A stretch of DNA of 64,000 nucleotides from Ardenticatenaceae bacterium (GTDB lineage: Bacteria; Chloroflexota; Anaerolineae; Promineifilales; Promineifilaceae): contig JACKBT010000003.1 of the NCBI GenBank assembly GCA_020634415.1, forward strand, positions 62,001 to 126,000. The letters are read 5' to 3'. A program made the position numbers and the translations under genes. This document shows, piece after piece, positions 1-8,770 of this stretch. Below the pieces are notes generated by a model, which had not been told where the DNA came from, searched no databases, and saw only the letters and a list, made by a program, of their open reading frames with translations. Each line of letters starts with the position of its first letter. Position 1 is the stretch's first letter.

Positions 1-1506
1 ATCATCCCCCGTAAAAGCCGGCGGATCACCCTTAAATTCACGACTGGCAGCAAAATGCAGCTCACCAAATTCATTAAGCAGCACAAAAGCATTATCACAA
101 TCCACAATATTGCCAATCGCCATGAGAAAGTTATGAAGAACGGCCGTCTGCTCCAACTGCGACGTGCTAATCGTCGTAATCGCCTGACGCAACGCCACCG
201 CCGTCATATAATCCTGCGTCCCCTTATCCACCATCTCCTTCGTGGTAGTAAAGCGGCGGGCATTTTGCACAATCACCCCCACATGGTTGGCAACGGCCGT
301 TAACAACTGAAAATCCGACGCATCAAACGCATGTTTCGCATCACTCTGAATCGAAATCGCCCCCAACACCTGCCCATCCGCCCGCATCGGCACACAAATC
401 ACCGAAGTCGGCGCCTCAAAATGCACCAACCCCATCACCGGCCGATTATCCGCCGCCCAATCATCCGTCACATACGGCTGATTATGCGTAATCACCCAGG
501 CCGCCAGACTATTCTCATCAGCAATAGACACACCCGCCATCGCCACCGGCTGCCCATTATTCACCGCAAAAGGAAAAGAAATAAGCTGCAGCTCAGGCTC
601 ATACAAAGCAATAAAACTCGTTGGCGCTTCAAACGTCGTCAGCAGCTTTTGATGAATTTCAGCCAGCGTCGGCCCCAACGGCTTCAACTCCCGCGCCGAC
701 TCCGTTACCTTATAAATCGTCTCCAACTCATTAGCCCGCTGCCACGTCTGCTTCATCAACTTACGATTACTCAAAGAAATCGCCAAAGCCCCCGCCAGCA
801 GCGTAAACGCCGTCACATCCCCCGCATCAATCAGCGCACCCTCCGGGTAAATGCCCTGCAAAACAGCCTCCATTACATTCTCAATCTTAATCGGCACCAG
901 AACTTCGTGCGCCAAAACGGCCGTCTCCCCCCCACCAATCAACGCCGCCAACCCCTCATCAATCGGCAAAGACATTTTGTCAACGGCCGTCGTCACCCCC
1001 CCAAACACCGCCTGCACCATCAACTTACGCGCCTTCCCATTCACCGCCAACAAACGGCCTCGCACACCCGGAAAAGCCGCCGCAAACCCCAAAGCCACCA
1101 CCTCCACCACCTCCACAAACCGCCTCTGATCCACAATCGCCTGATTCACCGCCTGCACCAACTTAAGCTGCCCCGGCAGCGGCTCACCATGAGCCGGAAT
1201 ATGCGGCGAAGTCGCCAAAAAACCAGCCACCACCTCCACCAGCCCCATCTCATCCCCCTCAAACGGGTCAGGGCGTTCCAATCGCAAATAATAATTCGTC
1301 CGGCCTATAGGCAATTGCAAAACCAACGCAGGCGCAACCGCTGGCTTCAAATGTTCAATCGTATAGAAGATCTCTACAGTTTCAGGAGACAACAACTCCT
1401 GCAAAAAAGAAGCCGTCAACTCCTCCAATTCAGAAAAAGAATCAGCTTGCTTCAACAACGCAGGCAAAGACTTCAAAGTATAAAATGGTGATTGTGTTTG
1501 CAACAT
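1..1506 (-). CDS. GAF-domain sensor protein (3' end beyond window)
   Basis: The reverse strand is open from an ATG at 1506 to the window edge, giving at least 502 residues with no stop. Residues about 265-390 form a recognisable GAF domain, with the ENSLAAWV...QPYVTDDW and VPMRADGQVLGAISIQS blocks. A weaker GAF-like module lies near 125-245, and another begins about residue 450 and is cut by the edge. Tandem GAF modules usually sense small ligands and feed a histidine kinase, diguanylate cyclase or phosphatase; the output domain is outside the window, so the activity is unknown. A GATAAT hexamer lies 9 nt before the ATG and there is no Shine-Dalgarno. Codons end mostly in G. Confidence 0.8.
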   Translation of the reverse strand, partial: MLQTQSPFYTLKSLPALLKQADSFSELEELTASFLQELLSPETVEIFYTIEHLKPAVAPALVLQLPIGRTNYYLRLERPDPFEGDEMGLVEVVAGFLATSPHIPAHGEPLPGQLKLVQAVNQAIVDQRRFVEVVEVVALGFAAAFPGVRGRLLAVNGKARKLMVQAVFGGVTTAVDKMSLPIDEGLAALIGGGETAVLAHEVLVPIKIENVMEAVLQGIYPEGALIDAGDVTAFTLLAGALAISLSNRKLMKQTWQRANELETIYKVTESARELKPLGPTLAEIHQKLLTTFEAPTSFIALYEPELQLISFPFAVNNGQPVAMAGVSIADENSLAAWVITHNQPYVTDDWAADNRPVMGLVHFEAPTSVICVPMRADGQVLGAISIQSDAKHAFDASDFQLLTAVANHVGVIVQNARRFTTTKEMVDKGTQDYMTAVALRQAITTISTSQLEQTAVLHNFLMAIGNIVDCDNAFVLLNEFGELHFAASREFKGDPPAFTGDD

Positions 1507-1699
1507 GGTACTCTCATTATCTTTCCAATACAGGTTTTGTCGAATAGGACTTTACGTACACTGCTGTAAAGATCTGCGACACACATTTTGCTTAGTTAAA
1601 GTGCAACGCACCTATCTAATCACTGCCTAACATAAAACCACTTTTTCCCCCCAACGTCAATTACAACCGGTGAATTCGTGGTAAAAAGTTAACCTCACT

Positions 1700-3040
1700 C
1701 TACAAAAGCATCGCTCGCCTTCCATTTGCGGCCCCACCCCCCATCAACACCATTCCTTCCGGCAAAATCAACTGCGTCCGCCAGCCCAAATAAACAGCCT
1801 CAACCAATGCCGCCACATTCAAAGCCACCGCCGCCGTCGGCAGCCCCGCCCACCGCTGCCAGAGACCAACCCCCAAAATCGCCACCGTCACCCCCAAATT
1901 CACCATCATCCCCACATTCACCGCCTGCGTCGCCCGCCGCACAATCAACAAACCCCGCAGCCAAGATGTTACCGCCGCCATCGCCGGAAACAACAAAAAC
2001 AGGGTCAACGTAGACTGGGCCAGCGCACCTACGTGCGGCTCCATATCCTGCACCCCCAAAAAATAAAAATCGGCCGTCGGCGTAAAGACAAACAGCACCA
2101 TCAACACCGTCAAAACACCCCCCAACAACACCATAAAACGGCGCAGCGGCATAAAGCTTTGCGCCCCCTTATTTAGGGCAATAACCACCTCCGGCAACGC
2201 CAGCGCCGCCGCCCGCGCCAGCAGCATCAACTGAAACAACACCGGCCAGGCCGCCAACGACAACGTAGGCTCATCCAACCGCGCCAGACTAGAAGCAACC
2301 AATGGCTGGGCAAAGAGAGTAAGAACGGCCGTACTCGCCAACGGCAAATGAAACCAAAACAACTCCCCATAACTCAACGCCTCTCCCTCAGCCACCACAT
2401 CACCACTCAACTCCGCCCTAAACAACGGCCGTACCATCCACGTCGCAAACAAAGCCTCCGCAATCACCCCCGCCATCAACGCCGTCACCCCAATCTCCAC
2501 CCCCGTCCAACTCTTAGCCCCATGCGCCAAACCCCACACCGCCCCCCCCGAAACCGCCAGGCGAACGGCCGTTCCCCACGCCACCCGCCGCGTCTGACCA
2601 AAATGAATCAACACCCCCTGCAAAAAACGCCGCCAGGCAATCGCCGCACTCCACAACGTCATAATCTGCATACCCGGCCGCACCCACTGCGCCACCTCCG
2701 GCGGTGCCTCCAACCAGCCAACCACCACCACCTCAAAAAAAGAAGTAAACGCCACCAACACAGTAACGGCCGTCAACACCACCGCCCACCCCACCGTAAA
2801 ATTCCGCACCACCACATAAGAAGCCCTGTCCCGCACCAACGCCGTCGCCGTCGCCAACATATTAATAATCGGACTCTCAATCATCACCGACAAACTCACC
2901 ACAATCCCCTGCGCCGCCAACATCACCACCTCATTCGGCAGCCGATTAATCGCCGCACTAATCACCGGCCCCTCCGCCGTCATCAACAGCCAACTCGCAC
3001 ACAAAGGCAGCCAAAACCAAAAAATATCCCGCTGTCGCAT
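1700..3040 (-). CDS. MATE/ANKH-like polytopic membrane transporter
   Basis: This 446-residue, strongly hydrophobic protein has about 12 predicted membrane segments. The N-terminal region (FWLPLCASWLLMTAEGPVIS, then a long segment ending near ALVRDRASYVVVRNF) resembles the multidrug/oligosaccharidyl-lipid/polysaccharide flippase superfamily, closest in feel to the progressive-ankylosis (ANKH)-type branch. The family exports small organic solutes or drugs; no substrate can be read from the sequence. It stands alone, transcribed in the same direction as the GAF gene to its left and divergently from the dehydrogenase gene to its right. The coding strand is G-rich at third positions. Confidence 0.7.
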   Translation of the reverse strand: MRQRDIFWFWLPLCASWLLMTAEGPVISAAINRLPNEVVMLAAQGIVVSLSVMIESPIINMLATATALVRDRASYVVVRNFTVGWAVVLTAVTVLVAFTSFFEVVVVGWLEAPPEVAQWVRPGMQIMTLWSAAIAWRRFLQGVLIHFGQTRRVAWGTAVRLAVSGGAVWGLAHGAKSWTGVEIGVTALMAGVIAEALFATWMVRPLFRAELSGDVVAEGEALSYGELFWFHLPLASTAVLTLFAQPLVASSLARLDEPTLSLAAWPVLFQLMLLARAAALALPEVVIALNKGAQSFMPLRRFMVLLGGVLTVLMVLFVFTPTADFYFLGVQDMEPHVGALAQSTLTLFLLFPAMAAVTSWLRGLLIVRRATQAVNVGMMVNLGVTVAILGVGLWQRWAGLPTAAVALNVAALVEAVYLGWRTQLILPEGMVLMGGGAANGRRAMLL

Positions 3041-3253
3041 ATCACAATCTTTTAGACATTAGAGATAGGCCACCTAAATCACCCATCTCCAACCTCCTAC
3101 CAACTTCCTATAAACCACATCACCCACCAAGCGGCGAAGTATAACCACCCTAAAAATTATTTGCTAAAATCCAAACAAGGCTCAAACATCGAGCCAATCT
3201 AATCAAATTTGGCACAGTTTCCCACAAACAAGCCATTGAACGAGGTAAAAATC

Positions 3254-4267
3254 ATGCGCAAAAAAGTAACACTCATCACCGGAGCCGTTGGCGAAATCGG
3301 CCAGGCCCTCATCCGCGAACTGGCCCAACAGCGCGGCCACGACCTGCTCACCGTAGACCTACAGCCCGTCCCTGACGATTTACGCGGCACATCCGCCCAC
3401 ATCATCGGCGACGTCACCGACCGCAATCTCTTCGCCCGGCTAGTCACAGAATACGACATAGAAACCATCTTCCATCTCGCCGCCCTTCTCTCCACCCGCA
3501 GCGAATTCGCCCCCGAACTCGCCCACCGCGTCAACGTAGACGGCACCATGCACCTCCTCAACGTCGCCGCCGAACAGTCACAGCGGCGCGGCGAACCCGT
3601 CAAATTCATCTTCCCCAGCTCCATCGCCGCCTACGGCCTGCCCAGCCTGGAAATTAAAGAACGCGACAACAAAGTACGCGAATGGGAATGGAACAATCCC
3701 ACCACCATGTACGGCTGCAACAAACTATACTGCGAACTACTCGGCATCTACTTCAGCCAAAATTACCAGCAATTAGCCCGCAACCGCCCCGTCATGCTCG
3801 ACTTCCGCAGCGTGCGCTTCCCCGGCCTCATCAGCGCCTACACCCTGCCCACCGGCGGCACAACCGACTACGGCCCAGAAATGCTCCATGCCGCCGCCCA
3901 AGACCACCCCTACGCCTGCTTCGTCCGCGAAGACTCCATCCTGCCCTTCATGGCCATGCCCGATGCCATCACCGCCCTCCTCAAACTGGCCGATGCCCCT
4001 CGTGAGAAGCTAAGTCGGCTGGTCTATAACGTAACCAGCTTTAGTTTAACGGCCGTTCAAATCCACGACCTCGTCCTCAAAGCCTTCCCCCGTGCCCACA
4101 TCACCTTCGCCCCCGACTGGCAGCGGCAAGGCATCGTAGATAGCTGGCCCGCCGGCCTCAACGACTACGCCGCCCGCCGCGACTGGGACTGGCAGCCCCA
4201 TTACGATGTCAGCAAAGCCTTCGATGAATACCTCATCCCCAACATCCGCCAGCGGTATGGCTTGTAA
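3254..4267 (+). CDS. L-threonine 3-dehydrogenase, NAD-dependent epimerase type
   Basis: This 337-residue extended short-chain dehydrogenase oxidises L-threonine to 2-amino-3-ketobutyrate with NAD+. It has the N-terminal nucleotide-binding GAVGEIG (residues 10-16), the SSIAAYG serine near 121, and Y153-x3-K157 (YGCNK). The C-terminal half has the family signatures GGTTDYGPEM, LPFMAMPDAI, DSWP and RRDWDWQP, which separate epimerase-type threonine dehydrogenases from UDP-sugar epimerases. The start at 3254 follows a GAGG at 3242-3245; an upstream in-frame ATG at 3209 lacks such a site. The next gene begins within 10 nt, so the two are probably co-transcribed. No 2-amino-3-ketobutyrate ligase gene is visible nearby. 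Confidence 0.85.
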   Translation: MRKKVTLITGAVGEIGQALIRELAQQRGHDLLTVDLQPVPDDLRGTSAHIIGDVTDRNLFARLVTEYDIETIFHLAALLSTRSEFAPELAHRVNVDGTMHLLNVAAEQSQRRGEPVKFIFPSSIAAYGLPSLEIKERDNKVREWEWNNPTTMYGCNKLYCELLGIYFSQNYQQLARNRPVMLDFRSVRFPGLISAYTLPTGGTTDYGPEMLHAAAQDHPYACFVREDSILPFMAMPDAITALLKLADAPREKLSRLVYNVTSFSLTAVQIHDLVLKAFPRAHITFAPDWQRQGIVDSWPAGLNDYAARRDWDWQPHYDVSKAFDEYLIPNIRQRYGL

Positions 4268-4274
4268 CGACATC

Positions 4275-5207
4275 ATGACATCATTACAATTAGGCTTCAT
4301 GCCCGATCGCCAACACCTCACCCGCTTCGCCTGGCTGTCCATTGGCACGGCCGTTATCACCATTGCCCTCAAAGCCGCCGCCTACCTCCTAACTGGTTCC
4401 ATCGGCTTACTATCCGATGCCCTAGAGTCAGGGGTCAATCTGATAACGGCCGTTCTCGCCCTCATCATCCTCACCATCGCCGCCCGCCCCCCAGACGACC
4501 AACACGCCTACGGCCACGACAAAGCCGAATACTTCTCCGGCGGCGTAGAAGGCACACTCATCCTCATCGCCGCCCTCACCATCATCTTCTCAGCCATCAA
4601 AAGCCTCTTCCACCCCCAGCCCCTACAGCAATTAGGAATTGGCATTGGCGTCTCCCTCATCGCCGCCATTTGCAACGGCCTCACCGCCCGCATCCTCCTC
4701 CGCGCAGGCGAACAACACAACTCCATCACCCTCACCGCCGGTGCCCACCACCTCCTGGCCGATGTCTGGACATCCGGCGGCGTCGTACTCGGCGTCACCA
4801 TCGTCGCCCTCACCGGCTGGCAGCCCCTCGATCCCATCCTGGCTATCCTCGTCGCCCTGCACATCCTGCGCTCCGGGCTGCGGCTCGTACGCCAGGCCAT
4901 CAACGGCCTCATGGACACCGCCCTGCCCCCCACAGAATTAGACCAAATCACCACCATCCTAGAAAAATATTGCACCCAAAACGTACAATATCACGCCCTC
5001 CGCACCCGCCAATCCGGCGCACGGCGCTTCCTCTCCGTCCACATTCAAGTGCCCGGAGCCTGGAGCGTGCAAAAAGGTCACAGCTTGTTAGAAGAGATCG
5101 AACGAGAATTACGTCAGGCTATCGCCCCTGTTACCATCGTCACCCACCTGGAACCTGTGGAAGACCCTGTTTCCTGGCACGACATCACACTCTACCGAGA
5201 AGAGTAG
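4275..5207 (+). CDS. Cation diffusion facilitator (CDF) family metal exporter
   Basis: About 310 residues with six membrane segments and a cytoplasmic C-terminal domain, typical of CDF proton/divalent-metal antiporters. The fifth helix has the metal-binding HHLLADVWTSGGV (HxxxD), and the loop HAYGHDKAEYF is the usual family motif. The second helix reads LLSDALESGVN: the first Asp is kept, but the usual downstream His and Asp positions are Glu and Asn, a variant also seen in other CDF proteins, so the metal (Zn, Fe, Mn) is not predictable. The start is ambiguous: an ATG at 4257 overlaps the previous stop and would be translationally coupled, while 4275 and 4299 also fit. Convergent with the response regulator, 3 nt apart. 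Confidence 0.85.
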   Translation: MTSLQLGFMPDRQHLTRFAWLSIGTAVITIALKAAAYLLTGSIGLLSDALESGVNLITAVLALIILTIAARPPDDQHAYGHDKAEYFSGGVEGTLILIAALTIIFSAIKSLFHPQPLQQLGIGIGVSLIAAICNGLTARILLRAGEQHNSITLTAGAHHLLADVWTSGGVVLGVTIVALTGWQPLDPILAILVALHILRSGLRLVRQAINGLMDTALPPTELDQITTILEKYCTQNVQYHALRTRQSGARRFLSVHIQVPGAWSVQKGHSLLEEIERELRQAIAPVTIVTHLEPVEDPVSWHDITLYREE

Positions 5208-5210
5208 CCA

Positions 5211-5867
5211 TTAACCCAAATAATCTTTGAGATGATGCTGAATGGCATAAGCCGCCGCCTCAGCCCGGTTAGACACACCCAATTTAGACAAAATGCTGCT
5301 CACATAATTACGCACCGTACCCTCACTCAAAAAGAGCGAATCGGCAATGTTACGGTTCGTATTCCCCTCAGCAATCAGAGCCAACACTTGCATCTCCTGC
5401 GTGGTCAACTCATCAAAGGCCGAAGCTTCTTCACGCTGCATAGAACGGCGCATTTCGCTAAACAGCTTCTGCGTCAAAGAAGGATCGAGCGTAGCTTCCC
5501 CGCGAACGGCCGCTTCAATTGCCCGAATCAACTCTGCACTCCCCACCTGCTTCAACACATACCCCACAGCCCCCGCCCGAATCGCCGCAAACAGCATCTC
5601 ATCATCAGCAAAAGAGGTCAGAATGAGAATCTTCGTCTCCGGCAGCTCAGCCATAATTCGCGCACTGGCATCCACCCCATTCCCACCAGACAGGCGCACA
5701 TCCATTAACACTACATCGGGTTTAGACTCAATTGCCTTCTCCACTGCCTCATTTTCTGATGAAGCCTCAGCCACCACCTCAAACTGTGGATGGCGTTCGA
5801 GCAAGCTTTTCAAGCCCAAACGGACTACCTCATGATCATCAACCATTAAAATTCGTATATGGGACAT
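5211..5867 (-). CDS. NarL/FixJ-type two-component response regulator
   Basis: This 218-residue protein has an N-terminal receiver domain with acidic pair D10-D11, phosphoacceptor D56 in VVLMDVRLS, the ILTSF threonine and the YVLKQ lysine, followed by a LuxR-type helix-turn-helix (LTTQEMQVLALIAEGNTNRNIA...SEGTVRNYVSSILSKLGV). It is a phosphorylation-controlled DNA-binding regulator of the DevR/LiaR kind. No histidine kinase lies next to it; the multi-GAF protein at the left edge could be one, but its output domain is not visible. I chose the ATG at 5867 (MSHIRILMVDDH) over an upstream one because a TATACT hexamer lies exactly 6 nt before it, suggesting a leaderless transcript. Confidence 0.9.
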   Translation of the reverse strand: MSHIRILMVDDHEVVRLGLKSLLERHPQFEVVAEASSENEAVEKAIESKPDVVLMDVRLSGGNGVDASARIMAELPETKILILTSFADDEMLFAAIRAGAVGYVLKQVGSAELIRAIEAAVRGEATLDPSLTQKLFSEMRRSMQREEASAFDELTTQEMQVLALIAEGNTNRNIADSLFLSEGTVRNYVSSILSKLGVSNRAEAAAYAIQHHLKDYLG

Positions 5868-5873
5868 AGCATA

Positions 5874-5879
5874 AGTATA
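5874..5879 (-). promoter_or_regulatory. Candidate -10 element, response-regulator gene
   Basis: On the reverse strand this reads TATACT and is separated from the ATG at 5867 by 6 nt, with no Shine-Dalgarno between. The same spacing is seen before the torD-like and holB genes. Inference: leaderless transcription. Confidence 0.4.
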
Positions 5880-6011
5880 GCGATTTCTCACCAAATTAGC
5901 GAAATTGCCGCAAGTGACAGATGTCAACAACCGCTAACATGAATGTCATAGATATTAGAAGATAGTTGACCTATAATCAGTAGATCGAAACAGATCACGA
6001 GTGTATTGTGG

Positions 6012-6055
6012 GGCGATTTTGTAAATCGTCTGAGCGATTTACAAAATCGCTCTAC
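6012..6055. repeat. Palindromic repeat, GATTTACAAAATCG family, copy 1
   Basis: Two arms, GCGATTTTGTAAATCG and CGATTTACAAAATCGC, form a long near-perfect hairpin in the gap before the YwiC gene. Related copies lie at 16192-16238 and 52319-52364. It is not followed by a U-tract on either strand, so it is not a plain terminator. Confidence 0.75.
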
Positions 6056-6081
6056 AAGGATTTCGATCTACGGATAATTGG

Positions 6082-6126
6082 GTAAAACGCAAAACGTAAT
6101 CAGAAAGCTCTTACGTTTTATGCTTT
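6082..6126. repeat. Palindromic repeat, CGTAAAACG family, copy 1
   Basis: GTAAAACGCAAAACGTAA and TTACGTTTTATGCTTTT form an imperfect hairpin just upstream of the YwiC ribosome-binding site. Members of the same microrepeat family lie at 15325-15360, 42861-42890, 47473-47490, 50362-50420 and 56038-56070. Confidence 0.65.
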
Positions 6127-6162
6127 TAGAAATACTTACTTCCCAAGGAGTAATTTTCATTT

Positions 6163-6954
6163 ATGTCCCTCGTTTGGCGCAAACAGATTGTTTTACCGGC
6201 TGAACACGGCTCCTGGTCTTGGCTGTTAGTGCCCTTTTTGGTGGGCGTCGGTGTGGCAGGGGTATGGAACACGGCCGTTTCCCTCACCCTCCTCGGTTCT
6301 CTAGCCGCCTTTCTCATGCGCCAACCAGCCACCGTCTGGCTGCGCGTGCGGCAAGGCCGCGCCAACAAAGCCAATGCCCCCATTGCCCGCGCCTGGGTCC
6401 TGCTGTTCGGAACCATCGCCAGCCTATGCCTGATCGGCCTGCTGCTGTCCAATCATCTGGCCCTGTTATGGCTGCTGCTGCCCATTGGCGGCATCCTGCT
6501 AGTTTACATAACGGCCGTTCGCCAACGCCGCTCCTTAGGCATGGAATTAGCTGGTGCTGCCGGTTTAGCCGTAACCAGTGCCGCCGTGTTGATTGTGGTA
6601 GACGGCCGTTTCTCCACCACCGCCCTCATTCTCTGGCTGCTCCTCGCCGCCCAAAACGCCCTCGGCGCCCTCTACGTCCGCCTGCGCATCGCCGACACCC
6701 ACAAAAGAGAAATGGGACGAACGGCCGTACTCATCCCCCATCTGCTCACCTTCCTCCTCCTACTCGCAGCAGGTTTCCTCAACATCGCCCCCCTACTGGC
6801 AGCACTCCCCTTCCTCGGCTTCCTCCTCCGTGCCGCCTGGTTATGGTCACAACCCCGCCCCATCGCCAACATCAAACGCTTCGGCTTCGCCGAAATCGGT
6901 GTCGAACTCATCAGCGGCCTCATCCTCATCCTCAGCTACCAACTCAGGCAATAA
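6163..6954 (+). CDS. YwiC-like membrane protein
   Basis: A 263-residue, very hydrophobic protein with about eight membrane segments. The N-terminus LPAEHGSWSWLLVPFLVG is the characteristic opening of the YwiC-like family (usually PxEHGAW). The function of this family is not established; its fold vaguely recalls UbiA prenyltransferases, but the aspartate-rich motifs are not evident here. A good Shine-Dalgarno (AAGGAG) precedes the ATG. The gene stands alone between repeat-filled intergenic gaps, and the DNA carries several ACGGCCGT octamers. Confidence 0.75.
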   Translation: MSLVWRKQIVLPAEHGSWSWLLVPFLVGVGVAGVWNTAVSLTLLGSLAAFLMRQPATVWLRVRQGRANKANAPIARAWVLLFGTIASLCLIGLLLSNHLALLWLLLPIGGILLVYITAVRQRRSLGMELAGAAGLAVTSAAVLIVVDGRFSTTALILWLLLAAQNALGALYVRLRIADTHKREMGRTAVLIPHLLTFLLLLAAGFLNIAPLLAALPFLGFLLRAAWLWSQPRPIANIKRFGFAEIGVELISGLILILSYQLRQ

Positions 6955-6987
6955 CACCCAAAGGAATGGGAATCCATAACATACACC

Positions 6988-7044
6988 AGCTTAAAGCATG
7001 GAGATTAGAGATTAGCCCAGTCTCCAATCTCTAATCTCCAAGCT
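6988..7044. repeat. GAGATTG/GAGACTG heptad hairpin, copy 1
   Basis: The left arm GGAGATTAGAGATTA and right arm TCTCCAATCTCTAATCTCC are built from 7-nt units, flanked by AGCTT/AAGCT. It lies downstream of the YwiC gene. Copies of this family recur at 9371, 16990, 27844, 29334, 61456 and 63517. Confidence 0.75.
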
Positions 7045-7138
7045 CACTTTCACCAAGCATTTACTCTTCATTCCCCAACAGCTGCGTTATTCCTACACCT
7101 TGCTGGGGGTGCGCTTATTTTTTGTGTATGGACTCGAA

Positions 7139-7171
7139 AGACTGGAGCAGTTTTAAAAACTGCTCCAGTCT
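7139..7171. terminator. Strong hairpin, possible bidirectional terminator
   Basis: The 15-nt arms AGACTGGAGCAGTTT and AAACTGCTCCAGTCT are perfect inverted repeats. No clean U-tract follows on the + strand, so the terminator role is uncertain; it may be another palindromic repeat. Confidence 0.45.
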
Positions 7172-7214
7172 AGCCTTACACCAAATCCTGTCCCACCCCC
7201 TCGCTGGGCAAAAC

Positions 7215-7243
7215 TTATTTTCGGCTGAATCCTATGCTATAAT
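7215..7243 (+). promoter_or_regulatory. Candidate promoter for the DHOD-like gene
   Basis: A perfect TATAAT at 7238-7243 lies about 40 nt before the start codon, with a weak TTATTT at -35 spacing (17 nt). An AGGAGA Shine-Dalgarno follows at 7273-7278. Confidence 0.45.
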
Positions 7244-7284
7244 GCAAACATCATCCCGCATAAAATAGTAACAGGAGAGCTGCC

Positions 7285-8304
7285 TTGACCGACTTAACCA
7301 CCACCTATTTGGGCCTAACACTAAACAGCCCTCTGGTTGTATCCGCCTCTCCCCTGGCAGACAAAATCAGCCAGGTGCGCGAGATGGAAGATGCGGGTGC
7401 GGGTGCCGTCGTCCTGCGCTCCTTATTCGAGGAACAAATCACCCGGCACGATTATGGCCTAGACTATCTCTCCCGCCGCCCCGAAGACCTCACCGAACAG
7501 CTTGGCCCCTTCCCCGAACTCAGCAGCTACCCCATCGGCCCCGTCGGCTACCTGGCCCACATCCGCCAACTCAAACAGATTGTCCGCATTCCCATCATCG
7601 GCAGCCTGAATGGCTTTACCCACGATGCCTGGATTCGTTACGCCCATCTCATCGAAGAAGCGGGGGCCGACGCCCTGGAACTGAACACATATTTCACGGC
7701 CAGCAACCCCGCCACCAACAGCTACGAAATTGAGCAAATGTATCTGGATGTCGTCCAGGCTATCAAAGCGCGTGTGCAAATCCCTGTCGCGGTCAAAATC
7801 AGCCCCTACTTCACTTCAGTAACCAATGTGGCGGCTAAATTGGATGCGTTGGGCATTAATGGGCTGGTGCTGTTCAACCGTTTCTATCAGCCCGATATTG
7901 ATCTGGACAGTGAAAGCTTTGTCTCCAGCCTGGAACTCAGCAATTCGACCAAACTGCGGCTGCGCTTACGTTGGATCGCCATTCTGTACCCCCATTTGCA
8001 AGCAGATATGGCGGTGACGGGTGGAGTGCATACGGCCGTTGATGCCCTCAAAGCCATCATGGCCGGAGCCAAAGTCACTATGATGACCTCCGCCCTCATC
8101 CAACACGGCATCCACCATCTAGCCACCGTGCGCCAGGAGATGGCCCACTGGCTGGCGGAACACAATATTGCATCTGTAGACAACATAAGAGGAGTCATGA
8201 GCCAAACGGCCGTTGCCAACCCCACCGCCCTCGAACGCGCCAACTACATGAACGTCCTCAAACAGAACGAGCCTTCTGCGCCTGCTTCCCCACAAAAATC
8301 ATAA
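7285..8304 (+). CDS. Dihydroorotate dehydrogenase-like flavoprotein
   Basis: A 339-residue FMN-binding TIM-barrel protein of the dihydroorotate dehydrogenase-like family. Visible signatures are LTLNSPLVVSASPLADK near the N-terminus, IIGSLNGF, GADALELN, IPVAVKISPY and the C-terminal phosphate-binding region MAVTGGVHT...AGAKVTMM. In this subfamily the protein often accompanies pyruvate:ferredoxin-type oxidoreductases and its substrate is unproven, so I do not call it pyrD. Translation starts at a TTG at 7285, 6 nt after AGGAGA. Its last 47 bp overlap the convergent DinB gene. Confidence 0.8.
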   Translation: MTDLTTTYLGLTLNSPLVVSASPLADKISQVREMEDAGAGAVVLRSLFEEQITRHDYGLDYLSRRPEDLTEQLGPFPELSSYPIGPVGYLAHIRQLKQIVRIPIIGSLNGFTHDAWIRYAHLIEEAGADALELNTYFTASNPATNSYEIEQMYLDVVQAIKARVQIPVAVKISPYFTSVTNVAAKLDALGINGLVLFNRFYQPDIDLDSESFVSSLELSNSTKLRLRLRWIAILYPHLQADMAVTGGVHTAVDALKAIMAGAKVTMMTSALIQHGIHHLATVRQEMAHWLAEHNIASVDNIRGVMSQTAVANPTALERANYMNVLKQNEPSAPASPQKS

Positions 8305-8770
8305 AATCCATATCCCCCGGCGAATAACCACACAGCCCCAAATATTGTCCAATTTCGGCGCGATGATGCGTACTGTGGTTCACAATATGCGTCAAAATAT
8401 GCCCCAACAGACGATGGCGCGGCTGAAAACGCGGCCGCGTAAACGTGTGCATCTGGTTCAACTGCTCATCTGCCAACAGCGACACATACGCCAACATATG
8501 CCTCATCTCCTCACGCCAGGCCCGCTTCAACGCCGCCAAATCAGCAAATTCCAGATACGTACCCGGCATTGCCCCTTCCTGGCACACCAGCCGCCAACTC
8601 CACTCCGCATCCAACACATGCGTCATCGTGTTAAGCAGCGTTTTGCCACTCAACCACTCAGTCGGCTCCATCAACTGCGCCGCACCCAACTTCCCCGCCG
8701 CCCGCAAAATGCGGTTATTGGCCCACTGATTGTATTCGTAGAGGGTTATCACATCTTGTCTGTTCATCAT
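8258..8770 (-). CDS. DinB-family metal-dependent hydrolase
   Basis: A 170-residue four-helix-bundle protein of the DinB/YfiT superfamily. The putative metal-binding histidines are in TMTHVLDAEWSW and the C-terminal NHSTHHRAEIGQYL. Members include thiol-dependent transferases and many of unknown role. The start ATG at 8770 overlaps the stop of the upstream phosphoribosyltransferase gene as ATGA, so the two are probably translationally coupled; a second ATG follows immediately. The 3' end overlaps the convergent DHOD-like gene by 47 bp. No function can be assigned beyond the family. Confidence 0.8.
   Translation of the reverse strand: MMNRQDVITLYEYNQWANNRILRAAGKLGAAQLMEPTEWLSGKTLLNTMTHVLDAEWSWRLVCQEGAMPGTYLEFADLAALKRAWREEMRHMLAYVSLLADEQLNQMHTFTRPRFQPRHRLLGHILTHIVNHSTHHRAEIGQYLGLCGYSPGDMDFMIFVGKQAQKARSV

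Larger units (their letters stand above)
6955..7284. other. 330-bp intergenic region with two hairpins and a promoter
   Basis: No gene is visible here. It holds a GAGATTA-type microrepeat hairpin (6988-7044), a strong 15-bp-arm hairpin (7139-7171) and a TATAAT box (7238-7243) before the TTG-initiated flavoprotein gene. Confidence 0.7.

Noticed and set aside
331..1491. Long + strand open frame of Arg/His/Pro-rich sequence
   Set aside because: It lies opposite the GAF-domain gene, which reads cleanly on the reverse strand. The strange composition is the usual shadow of a gene with G-ending codons. Similar shadows at 2348-3055, 6219-7034, 44719-45741 and elsewhere were dropped for the same reason.
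4275..5207. Loss of metal site in CDF transporter helix 2
   Set aside because: DALESGVN variants occur in other CDF proteins and the helix 5 HxxxD site is intact, so I do not call it broken.
7285..8304. Naming the flavoprotein pyrD
   Set aside because: It belongs to the dihydroorotate-dehydrogenase-like group that often accompanies other oxidoreductases, and no pyrimidine gene is adjacent.
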